A stretch of 64,000 bases of DNA from the NCBI GenBank assembly GCA_964036195.1, contig OZ038460.1, positions 1,057,504 through 1,121,503 on the forward strand. Direction: 5' to 3'. This document shows positions 48,942 to 58,776 of the stretch, one piece after another (position 1 is the stretch's first letter; every line of letters begins with the position of its first letter). Made by a program: the position numbers and the translations under genes. Under the pieces are notes generated by a model. That model searched no databases, was not told the DNA's origin, and saw only the letters and a list, made by a program, of their open reading frames with translations. The DNA comes from Sphaerolaimus hirsutus (lineage: Eukaryota > Nematoda > Chromadorea > Monhysterida > Sphaerolaimidae).

Positions 48942-51900
48942 CTGTGGGTGGGGCTTTTTGTCAGGTAAATTTGTAAAAAAATTGTTCAATTTTGATAGTT
49001 TTGAGTGTTCTTTATGAATATCCTTTAATCTGTGCTTTTTGTGGAATAAAATTATGAAATGAATCTTGCAGAAAATATTTAATTGCAAATGCAGTTGCAT
49101 CAGGTTCATTATAAAAATGTTAGTACTAGTTTTCTGTCTTATAGCAGATAGACATCATAACATCGTGATGGCTGCTTTGTGCCATAGCTCCACTGGCGCT
49201 AATATTCACCAGAAATCACAATTGAGGCATCTACCTCTAAAAGTCCAAAACTCTGAAACTTCAGTTAAGCCAGAAATGCCATCTAAAGCTGGTCCCACCA
49301 TTTATCACAATTTTCCATAATTTTTCCAATACCACTTGCCCTTTTTCAAAGTGCCAAATCTTGATGCTTTGGAAGAACTTGTTGCAGATTTGGAATTTGG
49401 AAGTTGAAACTTGATTGCTTGAATTTTTTTCATTTTTGGACTTACCGACCTTTCCAAGTGGACAAATCATTTTTGCACAGCAATGCATTAAATATATTGA
49501 CGAGTATAAAAAGACTAGGTATCCAAAAACGAACCTGTTCCCGTTCGTCTCTCATTTGTTTCCAATTCGCGCGGGTGACGTTCATCGTTTTGGCACTTTT
49601 CAATTCATCGTCAGAGTCGAATTTCGGTTCCAAATTGAAATCGCCAAATAAGCCGGGCTCGTTTATCCCCGGTCTGAGGTTGTTTAACCTGAAAGTTTTT
49701 CATTTTCAAGTATATCGATAAGTACTCATCCAAAGTTTCCAAAGTCTGAAAGTTTCCAAGTATAATACCGTATTTCTTCTAATAGAAGAGCGCCGTCAAC
49801 TTTTTTACCTGCCGTTCTATTGGAGGTGCCGTTCTATTGGAGGCTGCCGTTCTATAATTTTCACCAATTTTTTCACACATTTTTCATTTGAACATAGCCT
49901 TATTGTTAATGAAACTTGGGCAATATTTTATTATCAGAGCATCAATCTGAAATTTAACATCCATTTGAAGGCTTTGAACGTTCTCACCATCCATTTTCTA
50001 CTTATTTTTGTGTTTTGGCGCACTCCCAACATAATTTCTACCTGCCGTTCTATTGGAGGTGCCGTTCAATTGGAAGCTGCCATTCTATTGTTTTCGTGGG
50101 CGCAAAAACGTGCCAAAACCTGCCGTTCTATTGGAGGTGCTGTTCTATTAGAAGAAGAAATACGGTATATCGAAAATCCATCTGAAGATTTTCATTTTCA
50201 CAATTAGTATTGAATAAACTGAAAATCTTTGAAAGTCGACAGAAAAAGTAGGTAATCCGTGCGATGAAATACAATTTGGTTGATTTTTATCAGCGAAAAA
50301 CACTATAGATAATTATCAGCAAACGATGCCACCCACAAAAAAACATCACCATTTCTGCTCCCTCCTCTTATCTTTCATTTTCTTTTTCTCAATCGACTCC
50401 CTCTCAGCTCTCATTTTCTCTGCCTTCCCCGCCGCTGCAGCTAATAATCGATTTTCCACTAAAAAGTTCTTCCTTGAAGGTGATTTTCCGCCGCTCAAAT
50501 GGCGGCTGGCTCTTTTTGAATTGCCAGTTTTATTTGATGAATTTTGACTGTCTATTGGGGACCAGGGGCGAAATTTAATTGGCCCGTAAAATTTTAGGCG
50601 CGGCCCGTGTTTCTAAATAAAATACCACAAATTATCAGTATGTACTTTTACTCCGCAGACACGATACTCTACAAACAGATAGGAGTTATGTCTTTGGCTG
50701 GCAGACGGCCAGCCGAGAACTTATGGAAGACGTGACGACGACGAAGTGATAAAGTCATGAAGACGACGTGATGGCGAGAGATGATGATGGTGACCAAAGT
50801 GATCACGTCATGATGGAGTGTTTCTTCCGGAAAAATGTACGGCCTTATGTCATCCGAGTATACTTATTTTAAGTGTAGACACGTGGCAAGAGAAATGGTG
50901 GGTTGGTGGTGGCATTAGTAAAGTTATAAGTGGTATTGCAAGTGACAGGTAAAAGTGACTTTACTTGACACGACTTACCACCATTGCCGGCCCACGCACT
51001 ACTTGACACTTGTGTGTCACTAACGATGGCAAACCCTCCTGAAAAAAGTATTTAAATTTTTAAGTATTTTTTCTACAATGACTTTTCAAATTTTCAAATT
51101 TTTCCACAAAATACTTTTCGAATTTTTGAATTTTCGAATTTTTTGGTAGTATTCGAATTTTTTTGGAGTCGTTTTTGAATTTTTTAGAATAGTTTTCGAA
51201 TTTTTTTGAAAAAAATTGGAATGAAAGCTTTAAATGCAGTATTTGGGTGGTCATCAGTTTGTATAACTTTTTAAACCTTCTTTTCATATATCAATATCAA
51301 CGTCTTCAATACCCTAAAAAATTTCAAAAAGACTTTTCGAATCGTTTGAAAAAAAATCGATTTTTATGTATTTTTTTCACCGCGTGCTCAAAAATTTGAA
51401 AAGTTCAAAAAAATTCGAAAACGTTTTCAAATTTTCGAATCTTTTTTGCCATCGTTAGTGTCAACTGGGGCTAGTTCCGCAAGTGGAAAAGTTAAGAGTT
51501 AAAAGTTAAGAGTCGATTCGAGAATGAAAAAATTCGATTTGGATACACTTGCTTGTCTGTTAACTTTACTCTTTTCTCTTAACTAATTATTTGTCATTTA
51601 ATTTTACTCTTGTCTCTTCACTCATCATTTATCATTTAACTTTACTCTTAACTTGCCATTTGTCATTTTACTCAACTCTTAACTTTTCCACTTGCGGAAC
51701 TGGCTCCTGGTCTGTGTCAACTCAGATGGCAATCCCAAGCCCTGTAAAGTGTAAAGTAAAGTGTCAAATGTAAAGTAAAGTGTCAAGTCAAATGTCAAAT
51801 GTAAAGTCAAATGTCAAGTCAGATGTCAAATGTAAAGTAAAGTGTCAAATGTAAAGTAAAGTGTCAAGTCAAATGTCAAATGTAAAGTCAAATGTCAAGT

Positions 51901-52679
51901 CAGATGTCAAATGTAAAGTAAAGTGTCAAATGTAAAGTAAAGTGTCAAGTCAAATGTCAAATGTAAAGTCAAATGTCAAGTCAGATGTCAAATGTAAAGT
52001 AAAGTGTAAATTGTCTATCCAAATCTTATTTTTTTTCGTATCCAAATCTTATGTTTTTGTATCCAAATCTTATTTTTCGACATAAGATTTGGATACAAAA
52101 ACATAAGATTGGGATACAAAAAATAAGATTTGAATACACAATTGACACTTTACTTTACATTTGACTTTACATTTGACACTTTACTTTACATTTGACATTT
52201 GACTTGAGACTTGACTTTACATTTGACACTTTACTTTACACTTTACAGGGCTTGGGGCTGCCCCCAGTTGACACACATGTGTCAGATAATGTGTGGGCCG
52301 TCATTCAGGGAGCTCTCCCAGATCCTGTAAAATGTCAAATGACATGCAACGTATCAAAAGTCACGTAAAACTTTGTTTGACATTTGACATAGCATTTTCC
52401 ATGACTTAAGACACTTTGACATTTTACAGGGCATTTTACATGACATTTTAACTTTTACAGGGCATTTTACATGATATTTTACATTTTACAGGGTCTGGAA
52501 GTGGCATGAGCTTTAGCTACAATACCATTTCCCACTTACCACTTCTCTTGCCACTTTTCCACTTCTGAAATTGACAACCGGCCGCCCCAAAAAACGTCGC
52601 GGGCTAATTAAATTTCGCACCAGGAAACTTTGCTGTGCGGCTGACTGGAGCTGCGTTTTTTCGGCTTGCTGCCGCCCAT
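48753..52679 (-). CDS. Unrecognised four-exon gene, ~199 aa basic coiled-coil-like protein
   Basis: Exons 52621-52679, 50350-50547, 49535-49688 and 48753-48941; phases 2, 2, 0 agree and the total is exactly 200 codons including the stop. The N-terminus is MGGSKPKKRSSSQPHSK. A basic, charged helical stretch (KAEKMRAERESIEKKKMKDK) follows, then REQKWLNNLRPGINEPGLF, an acidic patch (FDSDDELKSAKTMNVTRANW), a second helix (MRDEREQKKMEKQKLEEKW) ending LKGLRPP, and an acidic tail DTDSSDEDD. The two WL-x-x-LRP motifs look like a weak internal repeat. I do not recognise the family. It lies upstream of CFDP1 on the same strand. Intron 1 (2,073 bp) is almost entirely one transposon. Confidence 0.62.
49535..49688 (-). 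CDS. Unrecognised minus-strand gene, exon 3
   Basis: Acceptor AACTTTCAG and donor GAACAG|GTTCGT. It encodes LNNLRPGINEPGLFGDFNLE and then FDSDDELKSAKTMNVTRANW. Phases are 2 in and 0 out. Confidence 0.68.
49766..50167. mobile_element. TACCGTATTTCTTCTAATAG foldback MITE in intron 2 of the 199-aa gene
   Basis: Left TACCGTATTTCTTCTAATAG, right TATTAGAAGAAGAAATACGGTA in part; internal repeats of TGCCGTTCTATTGGAGG (at least six). Confidence 0.82.
50350..50547 (-). CDS. Unrecognised minus-strand gene, exon 2
   Basis: Acceptor CCAATAGACAG. It encodes NKTGNSKRASRHLSGGKSPS, then FLVENRLLAAAAGKAEKMRA and a Lys/Arg/Glu-rich helix. Donor AAATG|GTGATG, phase 2. Reading through the donor hits a stop at once. 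Confidence 0.65.
51728..52265. mobile_element. Foldback MITE, CAATCCCAAGCCCTGT family, with internal tandem array
   Basis: Ends CAATCCCAAGCCCTGT and ACAGGGCTTGGGGCTGCC. The left arm is a tandem array of GTAAAGTAAAGTGTCAA / TCAAATGTC units (51745-52005); the centre carries the AAATCTTATGTTTTTGTATCC palindrome also seen near 2890-3010 and 33400-33500. It lies in the transposon-filled intron 1 of the 199-aa gene. Confidence 0.7.
52316..52510. mobile_element. Foldback MITE, CCCAGATCCTGTAAAATG family
   Basis: Same family as the two introner-like copies: left arm CTCCCAGATCCTGTAAAATG, right arms ACATTTTACAGGGTCTGGAAG and TGGCATGAG. No coding exon touches it. Confidence 0.7.
52621..52679 (-). CDS. 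Unrecognised minus-strand gene, exon 1
   Basis: ATG at 52679 in context AAAAATGGG; 19 codons and two bases, ending CCTG|GTGCGA at the terminus of a 2-kb element. It is supported mainly by phase and basic composition shared with exon 2, so it is the least certain exon of this gene. Confidence 0.45.
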
Positions 52680-53047
52680 TTTTCGCTGTGCTCAGAAATT
52701 ATAAAAAGACTTTTTCGCCTATTTTTCTGGTGTTTTAGATTTTTAGATAGTTGGTAGATTTTAAGTTAGTTGTGAAAAATATTTTGACAAAAAAATTGTG
52801 CGTCAAATTCGAATTTCACTGTTTAGAATTATTAGTTTTTACCTGCATTTTAAGACGATTTTGATTGTGGCTGATGGAAAATGACTGGGGCATTTTATAT
52901 CGCTCATAACTGACCGGACTGAACAGTATACAAAGTGTGTTACCGTATTTTGATGAATTAAGTCATGTGACAAATTTTGCACCAATTTTACCTTAGTAAA
53001 GCTTTACCCGTAGCTTAGTGACGTAGCTGGATGAGAATTAATGGAAC

Positions 53048-53142
53048 TACCGTACTTCTTCTAACAAAAGAGCGCCGTTCTATTCTTTGTTAACTGTTTA
53101 CCTGCCGTTTTATTGGAGGTGCCGTTCTATTAGAAGAAAACT
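53048..53142. mobile_element. Truncated TACCGTACTTCTTCTAACA element
   Basis: Left end and GCCGTTCTATT motifs as in 49766-50167, but no right end; the copy stops after GTTCTATTAGAAGAAAA. Confidence 0.6.
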
Positions 53143-53680
53143 GGGACTGATTGAAATGGAATGTAGTCGATTTCGTTGTAAAGTTGCCGCTAGTGGACCA
53201 AATTATTGAAGTATTTGTCAATGTTTGCTTATAAACCAGGCAAAACCAGTAAAATATTTATTTAAAAAACGGATTTTTAATTGCGACTAGATCCAAGTGT
53301 GTCAATCATAAAAGCTAGGTAAATACATTCAAGTATCAACAGAATATTTGATCGCTGGCTTTCACATGGCATACACTCAAAACACTATACTTAAAATGGT
53401 TCGCAAACTTGTCAATGGGTGGCTGGTCATGTTCAATTCAAAATTTAATTGATTGACGGATTTGTACACTGTATCCCAATTTGTAAAGGTATTATCACGC
53501 GAATTGGTGAGAAAAGTTTTGCATCAAAATCCGTAACGTGCACAATTTTTCCTGATTTTGCTCGAATAATTACTTCTTTCCGAATCAAGGGGGGAATTAT
53601 TCACGGAGGAATAATTATAATGCGGCAAAATTTTCAAGTACGTTTGTACGAACCCATTTCATGAAATATGTTTTATTAAC
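53143..53680. other. Upstream of the 199-aa gene; no gene seen
   Basis: AT-rich sequence; from ~53545 it matches the interior of the TACCGTATTTCCTCGAA family (compare 30440-30560). Confidence 0.4.
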
Positions 53681-53688
53681 AAAATAAC

Positions 53689-53894
53689 TAGTGATGTAAA
53701 AAGCGCCAGAGTTTTGGCGCCAAGCGCCAAAAGCGCCATGGCGCTTTTTCATGTGCAGCGCCAAGCGCCAATAGCGCCAAGGGATTTTAGCGCCAAGCGC
53801 CAAAATCGCCATGGCGCTTTTCCAGACCGTAGCGCCAAGCGCCATGGCGCCAGACGAGAATGGCGCCAAGCGCCATGGCGGTTTTACATCACTA
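53689..53894. mobile_element. GCGCC-core hAT-type MITE with perfect duplication
   Basis: Ends TAGTGATGTAAAAAGCGCCA and TGGCGGTTTTACATCACTA, perfect 8-bp duplication aaaataac. The core is AGCGCCATGGCGCTTTT palindromes. It is inserted into a relative of the element at 30414, which shows the unoccupied site. Confidence 0.92.
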
Positions 53895-53902
53895 AAAATA
53901 AC

Positions 53903-55058
53903 ATGCTATTTTTGTCCAAACTGGACATGGACAAATTTATCATTCCTAAACACAGGAACAATTTTTTTTGAGAATTTTTTCTCCTCATTTGTCTAACATG
54001 GGAATTATTCAAGACGAGGGATTATTGAAACAAATATTGTTATCTCATGGACAAAAACTTCTAGTCAAGTCTAAAAAAACGTTACGATAAAACCGATAAT
54101 CTCAAAAAGGCCCTCAAAAATTCACTTTTCCACACCCAAACATCAAATTTGCCCGCTTTGCCTATGTTTATGCTTTCATGAATACACTAAATGCCTAACT
54201 TGTTGCTAGGCAGCCGGGTGCCAGTGTGTGCCAATCACAAATTTGACATAGTACATTCAGTTTGGCGCAAGAAATTGATCTATTTAGGTAAGATAATGAT
54301 GGATTTGCCATGTTGCGTTTGGGCCCATTGAAGTTTGTCACACTGCGATTGGACCTTGACGATTATGGTCACAGGCGGTGGAATATTTAGTGGTAACTAT
54401 TGTGGTGAATGATAAGTGAATTGAGAGGGATGAGTTATGATGACAGGTAAATTTTTCAATTAAAATGTTTGTTACTTGTAATTAACGATGACGCCATTCC
54501 AAATTTTCAACTTGTAAATTTTTACTTGCGACTTGGCCTTGGCACATTATTCTTATTGTCACTTGGGAAATTGGGCCAAGAATTTCAAATTAGAAATATC
54601 CGTCAGATGAAACATGATTATCTCGTTTTTTTCCATTAAGTGATGGAAAACTGTTGGGAAAATAGTGGAAAATCAAAAAAAAACATTCAATAGTTCGACC
54701 GTGATGCTAACAATTTAAATATTTTGAACTGAAAAGAACATAAAACGGCATGGTGGTAGTTGTAGGTATTATAGGTAGGAGATCCCCGAATCAAGCATGT
54801 TGAACAATTTTCCAATCAGTTTTCATTGTGTTTTTACTTTTGCAGTTCTTTATCCTGATGGATCTCTGGTGTCAATTTTTATTGATTCAAATTTATTGTT
54901 TTTAAAAATCAATTATTATTGTCAAACCACTTTTTGTTACTTAAATGTTCATCCATTTATTTTATCATCTGCATACTTTTCAATTGTGATAACAAGGTCA
55001 TTGATGCATCACGTTTGATGGATTAGCAAATGCAAGTACGTAAAAATGTTTTGTGGTT
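53903..55058. other. Intergenic, nothing coding seen
   Basis: AT-rich, partly the right half of a TCGAATAATT-type MITE (to ~54030), then apparently unique sequence. Short open frames here lack coding composition. Confidence 0.4.
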
Positions 55059-55499
55059 TACCGTATTTCCTCGAAATACCCCCCGGGGGGTGATTGTTTC
55101 ATAGTGGTCCCGAGAGGGGGGGGGGGGTTAAACGAGGGGGGGGTATTATTTCACAAGAAAATTTTTGAAAACCAAGTACGAAATTGTCGTCTGAAACGTA
55201 CGCAGACGTCGAAAAATGCAACAAAAACCGCCATTTATAAGGTTCTGTAGACTAATATTAGTATGTAGATGGTATGTACACTGTTCTAACGTGACACCGA
55301 CATTGTTTTAACGTGTGTTCTGCAGTACACAGAACACAAACTGCCGTATTTGTGATGTACGTTCTCTTTACACTCAATTTGGGGGGGGGGGGGTATTTCG
55401 AGGGGGGGGTGATTGTTTCATAGTGGTCTCGAGAGGGGGGGGGGTCAAACGAGGGGGGGGGTATTTCAAGGGGGGGGGGTATTTCGAGGAAATACGGTA
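55059..55499. mobile_element. TACCGTATTTCCTCGAAATA foldback MITE
   Basis: Left TACCGTATTTCCTCGAAATA, right TATTTCGAGGAAATACGGTA, perfect 20-base arms; long C and G runs and repeats of GTATTTCGAGGGGGGG. Confidence 0.88.
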
Positions 55500-56185
55500 T
55501 TTCTGTACTTGTCAACGACAAAATCACACAGAATATTTTTAAAGAATTTTTTTATTCTGTTGTTATGGTTAAAAACCTTTGGTCCGTGAATTTGAAAATG
55601 AATTTACTTTTAATTGTCAAAGCACACTCTTATTGGGTTTTCAAAACTGGGATAAAAATGTATATATGGTAGGTAGATTGAAATGTAATTAGGTAGGTAT
55701 ATATATGTAAAAGTGCAGGGAAGTAGGAAATATTGTACCATAGGTACAGCTGTATTTAATGTTTGTATTAAGCATTCCATGACCAAAATACAGCACGATG
55801 CATACATATTATGTTGATTACATAAGTACTAACATTCTAACAAATCAAATTCAATCAAAATATCGTTGATGATCTTATGTTAACTTATATCTTATGTAGA
55901 AAAATATCTTTGATTAAGTGCCAATATCTGTTTCATGAAAATATCACTTTTTACACGAAAAAATCCCTAAAAAGGCAAGTAAGCCATCAGAATGTGAGAA
56001 AAAGTTAATGCCGAAATCTCAAAAAGAAACGATGGCAAAATGTGAGCATGTAGTAACCGATTAAAAGCGTTAAAACGTTATAAATACTTACGTTAACGTC
56101 TGCCAACTGCGTGGAAAAGTTAAGCCATTGATGAATGACATAGACATTCTATGCAGAGTGGACAGATTCTCGACTCGGTAAATAG
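55500..56185. other. Intergenic, downstream of the cyclase gene; nothing seen
   Basis: AT-rich, with TATATA-type runs but no coding frame or identified element. Confidence 0.35.
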
Positions 56186-56187
56186 CA

Positions 56188-56386
56188 CCCCCAGACCCTA
56201 AAGTTCCCTGTAAAATGTAAAATGTTATGCAATGTCTAAAGTCGTGGAAAATTCCCTGGAAAACGTCAAACGTTTAGTAAAAAAAATTACAAAAATTTGA
56301 CATTTCATAGGGCATTTCATTTTCACATGACTTTTGCCACTTTGCATGACATTTTACATTTTACAGGGTATAAGAGTGGCTCCAGG
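56188..56386. mobile_element. Foldback MITE, CCCAGACCCT family
   Basis: Left end CACCCCCAGACCCT, right end ACAGGGTATAAGAGTGGCTCC followed by AGGTAG. Inner arms show CCTGTAAAATG and CATTTTACA. It is located between the cyclase gene and the next gene to the left. Confidence 0.65.
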
Positions 56387-56910
56387 TAGCGGTTACGCAC
56401 AGTATCAAGTGAAAAATAAATTGACAACTGTATGTGTATACGAATAGTAAATCTGTCAAGTAAACTTATCAGTGACAAGTTGGAAATACGTGTCTGCGTC
56501 AACTTTACTTATCACTTGACAAGTCATGGAATCTCCATGGAATAGTGATGTGCCCCAAATTTAGAAATGCGATTTAGAAAATGATAGAAAATCTCTTTTT
56601 AGGATTAATCTACCTAAATTTACAAAAAACATGGAATATTTGCAGTGTGCGTAGGAAAGTTCGTACATTTGCGCATGCAAAATTAGTCATGCAGAATAAT
56701 TTATAGTAACTGCAAACACAACAAGTTGTTACGCTGCGTTTCATTGTGTATTAAACAAAACATGCTAAAAATTAACACAAAACACAGCACAGCACTTTGA
56801 CCACAAATCCACCATTATGCATGCAAAAGTACGAATTTTCCTGTGCACACAGAAAACCCCGCAAAACCGCAGAAATATTCACCGTTTAAGAAAAAAACAT
56901 CTGTCCAACA

Positions 56911-57061
56911 TCACCACCAGGCGCCAGCACCAAAAAGCACCAAAATCACCATAGCGAGCCAGCGGCTGGTGCCAGCACCAATCCCTGGTGCCCCATTGTG
57001 TTGCACCACAACTCTGGGTCTTCTACATTGAGTGTCTTCTTTTCCACCGAATGCAACGATT
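56911..57061 (-). CDS. Cyclase-family last exon with hydrophobic C-terminus
   Basis: Acceptor CTGCCCCTAG|A lies directly at the other end of the foldback element. It encodes IVAFGGKEDTQCRRPRVVVQ and ends in a hydrophobic run before TGA (56911-56913). The first four residues complete the family motif GGPxRI; the rest has no counterpart I know. Confidence 0.7.
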
Positions 57062-58614
57062 CTAGGGGCAGTCCCAAACCCTGTAAAATGTCCTGTGAAA
57101 TGTCAAATGTCGTTCAAAGTGTATTAAGTCATCGAAATGCCCTGTAAAATGTCAAATGTCATGCAAAGTGTCTAAAGTCATGGAAAATGCCCTGGAAAGT
57201 ACCAAACTTCATTTGCTATTTGCAGACGAGTTTGTCATTTTCCAAGGCATTTTACACGACTTTAGACACTTTGCATGACATTTGACATTTTGCAGGGTAT
57301 TTTACATAACTTTTGACACTTTGCATGACATTTGACATTTTACAGTGCATTTTACAGGGTCTGGGAGTGGCACCTGGCCGGTCCCCCGCTGCCGCCCTTG
57401 ATTTTCATGGGCATGATTATTATGGTGGCTCCGCGTGGCTCCAATTTGTCCAGATTCATAATGTTTTCAATACCGGGAATGCTGTGCGCTGACAGAATCT
57501 GAAAATGTTCAAGCGGTATTTAAAAAATTTTTACTTGGTTTCGTGTGACGACTAGGATGTCAACTTGACATTTTATGTTTCCGCATTTCGAAGGCAAATT
57601 TTTTTCAGTTTCTACAGATTTACGGCCACTAAATTTCGTTACCCATTCCCATTTTTCTGACTCATTTTAAAGCTAAATTAAAGGTTTTTCATTTTGCACC
57701 TAAACTTTCTGTTTTTGTTTCCTGTGAAAATGAGAAAAAAGATACATAGTGAAATAGAGCGATTTTGAAAAAAATAGGGAAATTTTTTTTTCTCAATATT
57801 CACTAAAAAAACCCCGCAACCCCCTACAAAACCCCTCGTTCCGTATAAGTACTATTGTGCAGTCAATAGACTGTTCCCATTTGGCCCACATACACTAGTT
57901 TACATCGCGAATTCGTGTCAACTAAATGTCAACTAAAATACACAAAAAAATTCAAATCATCACGCTAGAAATAAAACAGCGAAAATAAACTGTCACTATA
58001 TAAAGTTTAGTTGAATTCAGTTGACACGAATTTTGTCAACTAGTGTCTGGGCCCAATGGCGGCCCAACCACTAGTTGACACATGTGTTTCAACTGGGGCC
58101 ACTCCCAGACCCTATAAAAAGCCTTGTAAAGTGTCAAATGTAATGCAAAGTTTCAAAATTCAGGGAAAATGCCCTGCAAAATGGCAACTCGGTTGCCATT
58201 TTGCAGGGCAATTTCCATGACTTGTGACACTTTGCATGACATTTGACATTTTACAGAGCTTTTTACAGGGTCTGGGAGTGGCACCAGGTCTGTGTCAAGT
58301 CAAGCTTCACGTGTCACAGAGGGATCTTTCAATGCACTTGTCACAACATTTCTTTTCAACATCGCTGCATGTGCATTTTGAGGTCGCTGTGATACACGTG
58401 AAGCTGAAATCTGAGTTGACACAGACCAGTTGGCACACGTGTGTCAACTAGTGTGTGCGGGCCCAATGCCACACAAATCAGCAAATTCGCAATTCACAAA
58501 CCACATGAGTTTTGAAGTCCTTCGTTTGTCCCGCATCTGTCGACGGTGTATCCAGCCCAACTGCTTTTATGCGTCGTTCAGTGACCAGCCATTTTGTCGC
58601 CTCCCAATGGAAGC
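56911..58614 (-). CDS. Cyclase-family metal-dependent hydrolase (kynurenine formamidase / isatin hydrolase type), last three exons
   Basis: Exons 58502-58614, 57374-57498 and 56911-57061; phases 0 and 2 agree, entry phase is 1. The product reads FHWEATKWLVTERRIKAVGL, then DTPSTDAGQTKDF, GIENIMNLDKLEPRGATIII and MPMKIKGGSGGPARIVAF. This is the C-terminal half of the Pfam Cyclase fold, whose members hydrolyse cyclic or N-formyl amides with a bound metal; the metal-binding N-terminal half (HxGTHxDxPxH) was not found and should lie to the right. After the family's usual end there are ~40 extra residues ending in a hydrophobic run (WLAMVILVLFGAGAWW-stop), suggesting a C-terminal membrane or GPI-type tail; part of this tail is GCGCC/GGTGC-rich and may be MITE-derived. 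The last intron is a complete foldback element. Confidence 0.85.
57062..57373 (-). mobile_element. Foldback MITE forming the last intron of the cyclase gene (introner-like)
   Basis: A 312-bp inverted-repeat element. In gene orientation it begins GTGCCACTCCCAGACCCTGT at the donor and ends with the imperfect complement ACAGGGTTTGGGACTGCCCC, followed only by TAG. Interior arms are repeats of TGTAAAATGTC and GACATTTTACA. Intron and element coincide to 0 bases on the donor side and 3 on the acceptor side. Confidence 0.85.
57374..57498 (-). CDS. Cyclase-family exon, penultimate
   Basis: Acceptor GAACATTTTCAG. It encodes ILSAHSIPGIENIMNLDKL, then GATIIIMPMKIKGGSGGPA, the most conserved stretch of the C-terminal half. 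The donor GCCAG|GTGCCACTCCC is the very end of a foldback element. Confidence 0.88.
58088..58288. mobile_element. Foldback MITE, CCACTCCCAGACCCT family, in a cyclase intron
   Basis: Left arm GGGGCCACTCCCAGACCCTA, right arm ACAGGGTCTGGGAGTGGCACC; the centre is a palindrome around AACTCGGTTGCC. It lies inside the penultimate cyclase intron (57499-58501), nested in a GTTGACAC-type foldback. Confidence 0.75.
58502..58614 (-). CDS. Cyclase-family exon (antepenultimate base of known part)
   Basis: Acceptor GGTATTTAG and donor CATGTG|GTTTGT. It encodes FHWEATKWLVTERRIKAVGL and DTPSTDAGQTKDFKTHV, the conserved G-x-DTPSTD-x-GQ segment of the family. The upstream exon must end in phase 1. Confidence 0.85.
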
Positions 58615-58776
58615 CTAAATACCAGGGGGGTTTTTTGGAGTTTTTTTGGTTAAATTTGAGATTGAGAGATTTTTGCTGTGGGTTTTATAAAATGGTGACA
58701 AAAATTTTCCCTGAGGGACAAGGACTTAGGATTGCATCTTCTGGTAATTTAGTTCGGGCAGGTCAATTGAAAGTAC

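Larger units (their letters stand above)
50563..52623. mobile_element. 2-kb TIR element CAGGGGCGAAATTTAATT filling intron 1 of the 199-aa gene
   Basis: Left CAGGGGCGAAATTTAATTGG, right CTAATTAAATTTCGCACCAG. It contains a foldback at 51021-51457 (TAACGATGGCAAACC / GCCATCGTTA), one at 51474-51715 and those at 51728 and 52316. No transposase frame remains. No clean 8-bp duplication was found. Confidence 0.6.

Noticed and set aside
54797-55018. 73-codon hydrophobic open frame
   Set aside because: AT-rich chance frame without coding features or neighbours.
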